Shown piece by piece: positions 20,770 to 32,700 of a DNA stretch of 64,000 nucleotides. Source of the stretch: Toxoplasma gondii ME49 (taxonomy: Eukaryota; Apicomplexa; Conoidasida; Eucoccidiorida; Sarcocystidae); assembly GCF_000006565.2 (NCBI RefSeq), contig NC_031472.1:959227-1023226 (forward strand). Direction: 5' to 3'. Under the pieces are notes generated by a model that saw nothing but the letters and a program-made list of their open reading frames with translations, did no database searches and was not told where the DNA came from. Both the position numbers and the translations under genes were made by a program. Numbering within the stretch: position 1 is the first letter of the stretch; each line of letters begins with the position of its first letter.

Positions 20770-23700
20770 ATGTCGTCGGGTGAGAAGGAAGCGATGTCGA
20801 GAGAGCTTTGTTCCTCTCTCTGTTTGCCTCCGCTTTGTCCTTGCAAGTGACGTCTCGCCTGAGAAACTGCGAGTTTGTGATCTCGCTCGTGACTCGGGTG
20901 ACGCAGTGCTCTCAGTGAAGCAGCCACCGTTCAAAAGGGATTCGCAAGTTCTTGATTCAACTGTCCTTCTCTCAAGAACACGACTCTCAGGTCGCCTCCA
21001 GGAATAGAGAAAGCATCGCCTGCTTGTTTCCGCGTTGTTGAGCCATTAGTGCGTCTCCTTGTTCACCTTTCTTCCCTACTCTGGTGGATCGCCGAGGGGG
21101 TCGATCCTGTTCAGCTTTACCCACTCTTGTTATCTTCAGCTTCTGAGGATTCTGTGGAGATCTCTCCGCGGTGTCGAGGTTCATAGTGCTGCATACATCT
21201 GGTGTTGATTTTACCCTACTTTCCTGTGTTGCTTGAATGCAATGCGTTTGGCGGGTGCGACGTTTCCAATTGTTCTTTTTGCGTTGTCTACACATTTTCC
21301 CTCGTGGAGTTGACCAACCAAAACCGTCAACTCTCAGCCAGGAATTGCGGTTTTTCTGCTTTTTCAGGACTGTGGCAGATCTTCAAACGGAAGGGCAAGG
21401 ACGGCGGCGAGGCGGAGACGAAGGCCACGAAGGCCCACGTAAGCTTGCTCGTCTGCGTTTTTTTCTGCTTCAGCTGTCTCCTGCTCGTCAGTGCTTCTTT
21501 TTCCTTTTGTCTTTCTCTTTCCCTCGTTCTGGCGCTCTCCTGCACCTGCGTCGGCGTTTTCGGCTCTTTCTTTCTCTTGTTGTCTTGAAGCTGCTGCTTC
21601 GCTCGCCGCAGAGTGGTGTGGCTGATGCAACGAGACGTCTAGGAGGTTTTGGAGCGCCCTCAACTTCCCCCCGTCGCGAGTTGACGTACACCCGCTCGGT
21701 TACAACACGACCGGCGAAGTTTCCTCTCGAAGCGTCTAGCCTTCCGGCGCCTTTTGAAGTGTCTTTATTTGCGTTAAAGTCTCCTTCGTTTGCGCGACAG
21801 TCTGTCGTTCCCTCATCACAACGTGTCTGTGGAGACGCTGGAATCGTTTTCCGGGACGCCACCCGTTCTGACATTTGATGACGCTCCGCTCACACCGGAC
21901 AGCGTAGCGGACGATGAGGCAGAGCCCAGCTGTCTTCTTGTGAGCACCATGGAACGAGACAGGCCGGCACTGTGGCGGGGATTTCTCCAGGAAGCCTGTC
22001 AACCGTTTTCAGGTCCCCCAGGTACTCTGGCGACGGATATTTCAGTGGAGCGCAAACAGACGAGTTGTGTGTTATGCTCAGATGGGTGAGGAAAATAAAA
22101 TGTACTACAACGAAAAACTGAAACGATGGGTCGTCAGAGGAGAAGAGCACCTGGTCGAGCAAGAGCAACTGCCGCCTCCCCCCCCCACAGCAGCTGCTCT
22201 GCAGAAGCCCGGAAACTCAGACGCAGGCGCGGCGCTTCCCTCCGCGGGACCTCGCAGCTTCGCTAGGTGAGGCAGGAGCCTGGTGTTTTCTTCTCGTTGG
22301 CTCTTCTTGATACTTTTCGAAAAAAAACGCAGCGACAGGCAGTGGAAACTCTGCCTCGACCTTCGCCTGCTTGTGTAGAGTCGTGGAGATCACGTGAGGT
22401 GAGCTCGTTCGCCGCGACAGATTTGTGTCGCGCGACGCTGCGCTCGTCCCCAGCGTTCTTCGTCGAACTCGCCAATCTCATGAATAACAGCGAGATAAAG
22501 TGGAGAGCCGGAGCCACGATTCTGCGCTCCACCTCAGTGTCGCAGGGTCACCTGCAAATATACGCATGTATGCACATGTGTACTCGCACACATACATCCC
22601 TACACAAATGTATAATATATATATATATATATATATATTCATATTTATATGTATAGGTATGTATATTCATATATACAAATATTTCTGTAGACGTATTTGT
22701 ACGTGTAGAGGGTAGTTTGTGTCCTGAGGCTTGGTTGCGATCCTCATGGGAGTCTCTGGAGATAGAGAGACACGTTGTGACATGTTGGAACCGGATTCGC
22801 TTCTGTTCCTTTGTGTTGCGCGTCCGCTAGGGGTCGAACCGCGAGGAGTCTGTACACGGCAACTCCCGGTTTGAGTGTGCGGCCGGCAGCGACGTCAACA
22901 GCAGCTTCTCTGCCGAAGCCGGCCTTCGTTCTGCCGCCGTTCGCAGCATCGAGACTCGCTGTTTGTCCTCCTTCGCTTAGCCAGGAAGCCCAGGCTTCCT
23001 CTCTGCCGCCTGGCACTTCAGAGGAGGACAGGGCAAACGCCCCGCCAGGATCCAGAGACAACGTCGGCGAACGGCTGGGCTTCGACGCAGCAGCGAAGGT
23101 CTGCGGAGATGCTGGCTCGACAGCAAAGACCGGTCAAGACAGCAGCCTGGGCGAGAGTGTCCTAAAGGGTGAGAATCTTTCGGAACAACAGACCCCGGAT
23201 CCCTCACTCCCAGTCTTCTCCTCCTCTCCAGTGTCTGCGAGCGCTGGATTGTCTCAGGCGGCAGCTGCAGGAGGCGCCCGGAGCAGGAACCACAGTGGCC
23301 TCGACTTCGAGGGAGGAGGATCTTCAGATGGAGTCCATCTTGGAGGATCGACTGTCTCGCGTGAGCCTCGATCTCCCTGTCTTTCTGAAAGGAAAAGGAC
23401 TCAGCCTTCTTGTTGCGAAGGACAGAGTGACGGGCAAGGCATCCACGTCGAAGGAAGTGGATCTTCGCCGTGTGTGGCGCCGGAGACGTCGATTGCCTCT
23501 CCCTTCGGTCTCCCGGGAGACCCGGCGTCCGTCTCTCTTTCTCCGCCTCTCCCTCAGTCTCTGTCGACGCCGGGACCTGCGCAGGCTCCTGCCGCGGCAC
23601 TGATGCCGTCTTCTCCCCGTCTGAATGCCGACGCGTTTCCTGCTGATGGTGATCTTTCCTTCCCGACCGCCTTCGTTGCCTCGCAGCCAGCTGACGGGGC

Positions 23701-26700
23701 TGGTCAGGCGTCTTCGCGAGAGGAGACGTTCTCTCTGCATGCGTCTGGACGCCCGCGGGGCGGTCTGTCTGTCGCACTGGAGAGCAGCAGCGGGGACGAA
23801 GAGGAGACGAGCAGCGTGACGCTGGACGACTCGAGCGAAGGGTCCCTGAGCTGGAGAGACACCTGGCGTCCTGCTGAGGAGGCAGTGGGTTACACGCACC
23901 GAAGAGTCTCCGGTGGCGAGACAGCAGATGCAGCCTCTCCACAGTTCGCCAGACGAGAGCTCGTCAGAGATCGACAGCAGCGAACTCGCGGGGACGCAGC
24001 TCTCGAACGCCCGGACTGCAGCCGCGGCAGGCGAGCCGGGTCTCCAGAAGCCGCAGGCATCCTGCAGACTCCCGCGTACGCTGCAGCTTTAAAGGAGTGG
24101 ATGGAGGAACCCAGTTGCCCGAGAGAAGTCGACCTTGGGCACACACCGGAAGGCGAACAGACTCAACCGGATGGCGAAGGACGCCCTGAAGAATCCCGAA
24201 GCGTCGACGCGGGACTCGCCGGCGCACGGTCCGAAGCGAAGGTGTCTGGACACCCTGGTGAGGTGTCTGGACACCCGAATGAGGAAATGTCGCAGTGGAC
24301 GGAGGCGGCGATTCCGGAGACTGAATCGAACCGTATTTCGTCTCCTCTTCATGCGCCAGTTCCAGCCGAATTGGCTGGCGGCCAGGGGTCCCAGCAGGTT
24401 CCTCCACCCGAGCCTCTGTGCAGTCAGCCGGTCCAGTGTCTCGACACCCCGGAAGTCATTGAGGAAGACCTCGTTCTCCAGGATCCTTGGAGCCCCGACC
24501 GCGTCGGGCCGCGTGAGGGGGGGAACGCGACGCGGGAGTCGGAGTTCCCCGAGGACTTCCGGGGCGTTTCTGAGCCTTTCAGCCCGTCTCCTGTCGAGGC
24601 AAGCTTGTCTGTGGCGGGTGCCGGTCTTTCTCAGATCGCACCGTCTGCTTCGTCGTGTGCATCCGTCGCTTCTTTGGCACCTTCAGCTGCGTCGCCTCCC
24701 TCGCATTTCTACTCCACCGAGCTCGGTACCGAGGCGTCCCCGAAGCCGACTTCCCTTGGAGAAGAACCGGCTTTCCAGGGAACGGCTTTTCACGACGACC
24801 GCGGAACGCGATTCGGAGAAAGTCCTGTCGCGCGCGCGCCTGCAGTCGCTCTGCCGGCCGTGTCGATCCTCGGTCGACTTGACGGCTTTCGCGACGAGCC
24901 AAGTCCACTGGGTACGCACCGCACGCAGATTTTCCATCTTGCAGACGCCGACGACGCGGGTGTGGGTGCGTCGAGCGTCCTTTCTCCAGGGGGTTTCGCT
25001 CTCGAGCCTCAGGACGAAGCCGGAGAGCAGAGCCGTCTTCGGGTGGAGGCGCAGGCCGCGCAGGGCGAGTTTGCGGGACAGTTGGGCTCCAGTCCTCCGG
25101 CGAACGCCCAGAGCAGCTGGGGAGACGAGAACGGGGAGGCGAAACCGCCGGCGCTGGACGGCGTCGATTGGTTCTACCGCAGCGACGCGGCGGGAGAGAA
25201 GCACATGCAGGAGCAGGCTCTCGCGCAGGCGCAGCGGGCGGCGTTTTCGAGCGATTTCGAGGTAGCTGAGAGTGCAAGTGTCTTCTGTGAAGATGCAGGG
25301 CTCCAGAGAGAGGGCGTCATCGCGGCGTTCTCGGCGTCTGTCGAAGAGCTCGAACGAACCAGTGGAACTGCGCTGGAGCAGCTGCAGGAGCAGCGGCGCT
25401 TGCGTCTCGAGCTGGAGCGTAAGAACACCCTGCTTCAGCGTCAACTGCATGCAGTCTTGGTTCTGCTCTCCCGCTTTTCGCTCTCGGGACAAGACCGGAG
25501 ACGCCTCCTCCACCTCCTGCAGCCCGCTGCGTCGCCCAAGAGCGAGCTCATGCATGCGACATTGAATCCCAGCCAACGCGAGGAGACGCGCGAGGACCCA
25601 GAAGACGCTGGAGACCGGCACCTCGAGGGCGCCGTCGCCGCGTGGACGGAGGCCAAAGGCGAGAAGGCGGTGAATTGCCTGGAATCCGAGGTGGCGGCGC
25701 TCGCAGGCTGGTCGAACGGGAGAGGCGAGGACAGAGACTGGATGGTCACAAAGGACGTTTTAGACGAGGAGGGGAGACACCAAGCGGGGCGGTGCCTCTC
25801 GCAGCACACCATCGATGCAGCTCAGCTTTCGGGAGATGAAGAAGACGCAGATTTCGACGCAGACCTCGTCGAGGCCGACGAGGTCAGGGAAGCGTTCAAC
25901 ACGGTAGGCGAAAGACAGGGGAACGGACTGCAGTCTTCGTCGTGAATTCGTGACGAATCGTCATTCGGGGAGTCAAACCGAGAAACTTGTAAACGAATCC
26001 GAGAGTCACAAGGTTCATCTGCTAAGCAGTGAGGTTATGGAACAGCATTCATATGTTTCCATGTACGACGTCTTTCTGGGGTGTGGGGATGCACTTCGAG
26101 TTTTATTTCTGGTTTAGATTGTCGAGGTCTTCGCCGCATCCAAGAGGTAGTGTGTTTTTCGTGAGAAAGAGAGACGGAGAAAAACAAGGTTGTTTCCAGA
26201 GTCTCACACTCGAGACGCGAGTGGGCCGTGGTCCTGAAAAAATGCGAAAATGGGCAAAGGATTTTTGCAAGAAAGTTGAGCTATCGTGCCTCCCCTCACC
26301 CTCTCGCGCGATCCTCTGTGCTTCCCGAGTTGACGAGCCTCAAAGGAGAGACATCGCGGGTCATAGGTGGTGTTGATTTGGACTCAGCGATCCTCTTAGC
26401 GATCTTTTTCGTTTCGCCTGCTCACGAGTCCTCTCGCTGAGATCAAGAGCTGACATTCTACGTTCTCATCTCAGTGGTTTGCAGTAGAACCCCAGAGACA
26501 TTTTCATGAATGTGTGATCATGCGCTGCAAGGAGCGCGACTCACGGTGCTTCGCGTGCATTCACTCTTCTATTTTTTCTCGCGCATTTTTCAGCTTTGAA
26601 AACTGCCCCCCAGTTCGGTGACTGTCGCCTCCAGTTTCGCCCTGTCTGGCGACATTTTCGCCATCGTTGTGTTTGTATCTCAGGCCCTTCGCTTTTTTGC

Positions 26701-29700
26701 ACAGGCTCGTTCCGTACACATGTGTCTTCTACTATTTGTATTTATATGTATATATGTATTTACATATATATATATATATATGTATCGGTGTGTAACTATC
26801 GTCTCTCTCTCTCTTTTTGTCTATATCTATATGTATCTATGTCTCTCTCTGTATCTGTCGCTGAGTTTTTCCACTCAGGTTTCTCTGTCGTGTGTTTCTC
26901 CCGGTTTCACTGCCTCCTTTTCTGGGTCCGGGCCTGTGGTTCTCTTTATGGCATCTCTGTGTGTGAACTCGTCGCGAACTCCGCGGCTGTATCTAGTCGT
27001 GAGGTACCGTTCCGCTTTCGTGAACGCCGTCGTCTCTCTTACGGTCTCTCTGCAGCGGTGCTCGTTTCCCGGTGTGCCTTTCGCAGTTGACGCAGCTGCT
27101 CGCGAGCCAGTTGGAGATGCAAAGCGCGAGTCGCGCGGAGTTGGAGGTTTGCCAAGCCGAGGCCGAGGGGTATCTTCTTTTGGTCGAAGAGCAGCAGAAG
27201 CAGGTGATAGAGCCTCTCTGTCGCCGCGTCGCCGAGCTGCAGCGAGAGCACGCAGAAGAGAAGAGACAGACGACGCAGCTCAGGCAGGCACAGGAAGAGC
27301 TGCTGCGTCGGTACGAAGGCGCCGCTGTCGCAACGGAGGACCTCTGCATGGAGGTCGCTCGGTCGCGGGCAGAATTGGCCACAAAAGCCTCCCTGGTCGC
27401 GCGTCTCGAGGCGGAAGTTCAGGAGCAGCAGACGAGGGTGCGCGACTTCAGAGACGCGCTGGACGCGAAAGAGAGGGAGTTGGAGAACGCGGCGGGGGCT
27501 TTGCGCGGACTGCATGTGCAGCTGGACAGTGAGCGAAACCAAAGGATGCAGAGTGAGGAGGAGCAGAGGCGGCGCGAGAGGGAAGCTGCAGAGCACCACG
27601 AGGCCGTGACGAAGGCCCTTGCCCGCGAGAAGGACTCAGAGGCGTTGAGCAGGCAGCAGGAGACGCAGGAGCTCCGTGCAGAGATAGAGAAGGTGCAGGC
27701 GAGGTTGGAGCGCGTCCATGGAGAGCTCGAGGGCGCGAGAGAGTCTCTCCGAAGCGCGCGAGAGGAAGCGGAGCATCACGCTGCGGAGAAGGCGAGTCTG
27801 AAGGAGAAGGAAATGCACCTTCAGGAGGAATGGAACCGGCATGTTACGAGTCTCACCGACGAGCTGGAGGCGGTTCGCGCGATGCATGCGTCGGAGAAGG
27901 CGCAGCTCAGTGAGGCCCACCACGCGACGGAGCATGCGTTTGCGACTTTCCGACAAGATGCGGCCAGACGCGAGGAAGAAAGAGAACAAGAAATTCAACA
28001 GCTGAGGGACGCGATGAAAAAGGTCGAGGAAGACCAGCGAGGGTCTCTCCAACCAGAGAAGGCCAAGCAACTCGAGCTCGAAGTGAGTGCTTGACAAAAC
28101 AGACGGAAAAGGCCTTTTTCACCGATTGAGTTACAGATTGATTTACAGCAATGCACTCACAGGTTTACGAATTTAGTTCCAGATCGATTTACAGCCTTAC
28201 TTACCTTTATCATATACAGTTTTGTAACGATTTGATTGGGCATACCGTGGTGTTCGAGGGTTCGAGGACTCCTCGTGTTTTCAGTGGCGTAAATCAAATC
28301 GAACAAACAGAGGCCGTGCAGTTCCTAAAGGACTGAGTAGGCCTCCAGTTACCTGGTACAGACAACGAAGTCTGTTCGTTGCATTGACAGAAACGCCGAG
28401 AGACGGACAATCTCACGGCAGAAGGGAACTGGCAGTCTCAGAAATGATGTCTCTTCCTATCTTGCCCGTTTAAGATCTCCATCGACCTCCCCTTTCGAGA
28501 TGCAGGGAATCTCTGCTTTCCTGTCACTTACTCTTGTGTGGGGTCTTGCCCCTCTTCTTTTTTCATCTTTGCTAAGGGGAAAAGACATTAGTCGAGCATT
28601 TACAGCCGTTGTTCGTCGTGAAGGGGATTTGTTCGTTCGTCTCCGTGGATGCCGTAGCGGATGTCCCTGTCCGCTGTCTTCTCTGTGTTCTTTTAGTTCA
28701 ACCTTGGCCTTTCTTCACTGTTTCACTCTCGGCCAAAGAAAGCGTCTTTCTGTGCCTCATCGCGCTTGAATCTGCTCCTCTTTCTCTCAACCTCCGCATG
28801 TTCCACTCCTCCTCTTTGGTCTCGAGTGTGTTGGCGACGCGCTGCGTCTCGTCTCGTGGACTCTCACCATTTTCGAGGCTGCCCTAATTTCTGTTTGCAT
28901 GCAGCTCGACGCAGCGCGGGCGGAGACAGACAGTCTGCGCAGAGAGGCCCTCGAACTCCGTGACGCAGCCGAGTGCCTCCGCATGCAGTTGGAGACGGCG
29001 CGCGCGGACCAGCAACAGGCGGCAGGTCGGTGGTCGTCGCTCTGATCAAAACACTGTCTGGGGCTCCACGCAACTTCAGAGTCGACACCCGTTTTCCAAC
29101 ACCATACTGCCGCACCTCAATATATATATATATATATACCTATATACCTCCATATATATATATATATATATACCTATATACCTCCATATATATATATATA
29201 TATAATGTGTAAGTTTATACGTGTGGGTAGGTGTCTGTATATTTGGGCAGAAACGCATGTTTTTTTGTGAAGCGCAAACATGCAGGCTAATCTACACATG
29301 GAGAGGCTGTCTGTTACTGGACCTCTGTACAAGTCTTGGTTTACTCGACCTAGCGACTTCTGTGCATCCCCCATCACTCTGTTGTTGCGTCCGCGGTCAC
29401 CCTTTCCATCTTTCCTTAAATGTGCGTTTGTTTATATATGGTTATGCATGTGTCAGCTTATATATATATATATATTTATATATTTATATATATTTATATA
29501 TTTATGTGGACATGAAGAGGGTTGTGGCTTTCATCGGTCGGTTGGTTTTTTTCGAGAGGTTTCGTTTTTTTCGAGTGTGTTTAACTTTCTTTCTGTGCTT
29601 GTTCGTTGTTCACGCTTCGCCGATGTTCCTTTGCATGTTTTTAGCTGCATTTGAAGACCGTCTGCGTAGAGCGGTCGACGAGGAGAAAGAGGCCTACTTC

Positions 29701-32700
29701 GCTGAACGTCGTCGAGTGGAGGCGACGCATGCAGAGGCCTTGACGAGCCTGCGGGCAGAGCTCAGTCGCGAACAAGCAGACAGAGCTGCCCACGAGAAGC
29801 TGGCGGAAGAGCTGAAGGCATGTAAGTGCGCTCTCGCACGAGAACGTGGAGAGAAGGAAGAAGCGGCGCGAGCTTGGCAAGAAGAGTTGACTCTGGCGAC
29901 GAGGAGACAGGAGGAGCAGGAGGAAGAGATGAAGAACAAGCAAGCGGAGATCGATGTGTTGAACGCGATGCAAGACGAGCTTCAGGAGCAGCTCGAAGAG
30001 CTGCGGAGTCGGTGTTCTCAGCTGAGTGCGAAGGAAGAGGAGGCGCCTCGCGGGAGGGACGACGAGATGGCCTACATGCAACGCCAGCTAGCGGAGACAG
30101 TGGAGGAGAAAGGTCGCCTGGCCAGCGAGTTGGCGACGGTGCGCGAGGTCTACGCACAGCAGAGCGAGGAGCAGAAGAAGCAGCTGGAAGACCTGGCTTT
30201 GTCTCTGCAGGCAAGCGAGAGAGAGGTCGCCGACCTTCAGAGGAGGCTGGAGGCAGTCACTCTGGACGTCGAGAGACAGCAGCAGGAGGCGAAGGCCGAG
30301 CACCTGCGTGCCCTGGAAGTGAAGCAGTCCGAGTGCATGCGGAAGGCCGGAGAAGCCGCGAACGCCTCCGAGAGAGCGGAGGCGACGCAGCGCCTCCTCG
30401 AGGCTGTTCAGACACAACTTGAGGAAAAAGAGAAGGCTCGAGTCGCAGTGGAGCGTGAGCTCGAAGCCCTGCGGGAGGCGGTGGTCGAGAAAGAGAACGC
30501 GTTGGCGGCGGCCTCCACGAAGAACGAAGAACTCGCACAAGTCACAGCTGAGCTTGCTGCGCAGGAAGAACATGCTGCGGCTCTCCGCAGAGAGCTCGAG
30601 GCCCAGGCGCAGCAGTTTGCCGCGAGTGAAGCAACGCTGCAGGCAGCTCTCAGTGAGGCAGAGAAGAAGAGTCTTGCATGCGAGGCGCGCATGCGAGAAG
30701 AGCTGCAGAACCACGTCGCCGCCGCCTCGCGGATCAAAGCGGAAGAAGAGAGCCGCATGCAGTTCGTTCTCGAGCAGGAGAAGAAGAAGGTCGCTGCGGA
30801 GGAGGCGGAGAAGCTCAGGAAAACGTTTGAGCGACTCTGGGATGAGGAAAGCGCAAAGATGCTCCAGGCGTACGAAGCGGTCGCGCGGCAACTTGCGGAA
30901 GCCCAGCGTGCGATGCATGCAAAGGGCGAGGAGCTCGAAGAAGTGAAGAAGAGGGAAGCCGAGGCGAGACGCGCCGCGCTCGACGCCACCCAAGAAGCTT
31001 CAGAAGTCCAGGAACTGAGAGAGAAACTCGCGGCGAGAGATGCAGAGGTACAAACGAACAGGAGTCAAAAGACTTCGTCACTCCACGTCGGCTGCGTTCA
31101 CCGTGCACTCAACTCGCTAGTCTCCGCCGTTGAAGGCCGACAGCAGAGGTGGACGGACAGGCCAGGGAACGCTGAAGCTGCTGAGAATGTCGATGTTTTA
31201 CTTTCGAGGCGTCTTGTACGGCTTCGTGTGACCAGTCCTGTTAGCAGCGAGAGCAAGGAAGACTCCAGCGCAAGGAAGACTCCAGCGCAAGGAGGGGAGG
31301 CGAAACTGGAAGAGAAGTACTGACCGATGGCAAAGGATGTTAAGAGGCCGCACATGCAGAGGAGGAAGCGGGGCTGTGAGAGCTGCATGCGAAAAGAGAG
31401 AATTGGTGAAGCACTGACAACAGATAAAAAGTCGAGACAGAGCAGGAAGGAGACGACAAAGCGAGGGAGACTGTCGGGCAGCGCTGCGACTCTTCAGAGT
31501 TCTGGAGAGCCCGGAGGAGGGGAAAACGTTGTTCTTAGCGTTTTGAAGTTTTTCTCTCGACCATGAACGTGACAGCTTCTATGAAACGCGCGTCGAAAAC
31601 AAGCGCAATCGCCTTCGTGCTTGCCATGTGTCTGCCCTTCCCTTGTTTTGAACAGCTTTCTGAACTCCGATCAGCTAACAAGGAACAGACTGAGGAGCTG
31701 GCGACCGTGAGAGCAAATCAGACGCGTCTCGCGGAGGAGGCGGCAAGGCAACGAGAGGCTCTCGAGAAGCAGCGAGACACTCTGGAGAAGGAGAGGGAGG
31801 TACTGCGAGGTCAAGTGGAAGACGCCAAAGACCGCGAAAGAGAACGGGCGAGGCAGACGGAGGAGCAAGAATCGTGCTTGAGAAGAGCTCTTGCGGAGCG
31901 AGAAGACGAGGCGCGACAGAAGACCTTGCGCCTGCAAGTTCTGGAGGAGGAACTGGAGACGGAGAAGCACAGAAATGCGTCGGCAGAGAAAAGACGAGGA
32001 GAAGAAATCCGGCAGCTGCAGAGCGCAGTCCACGAACTGAAGGTGAGGAATCGATGGGTGACGGCGAGATAACATCTCGAAGAAGATGCACACCGTGGAT
32101 GTGAACAGAGAGGAGCGGTGAGTGTCGGGAAGCATGCAGTGAATTGTCGAAGAGGCCGCGAAACTGTCGGAAGTTTTGTGAAGATTCCAGTTCAAACCGA
32201 CTCGGTCCTGTCCGGCATGCATTTTTGAGTGGGTGATTTTGACAACTCTTTTTCAATTCCTTAAACCATCAGACAGTTGCAGAGCAACGAAACTCGACAA
32301 GAGGCATGGGAGCGTCACGAGAGATGTTGAGAAGAGGGATCCACCTCAGGATGGCGCTCGCGTGAGAGATCAACTGCAAGAGGCAGCTGAACGTCTGGAC
32401 GCATGCAGTCGTTTCTTTCGCGAATGCTTCGCGTTTTTTCAGCTGTGCAGCGTGCAGGTGAAAGTCTCACGGAATGGGGAACAAGAAGACTGATGCATGG
32501 AGTGTTGCATTCGACAGAGTGCGTTTAAACAGGCGTCTTTCGTGATCCCAGGTGATATCAGGCAGGCAAAGTTTCGCGGGGAAGTGAACGTCTAACATTC
32601 GCAACCAGGCAAAGTCGACTGCTTTGTCGTTCGTGTAGGAGAGAGAAAAGGAGGAGAAGAAGCGAGTGGAGACCGAGACTGCAGAATTTTCAGGAAGGCT

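Noticed and set aside
22811..22830. Start of the coiled-coil protein at the ATG of a long exon near 22811
   Set aside because: An acceptor at 22829-22830 joins in phase to the GEENK exon upstream, so this ATG lies in the intron.
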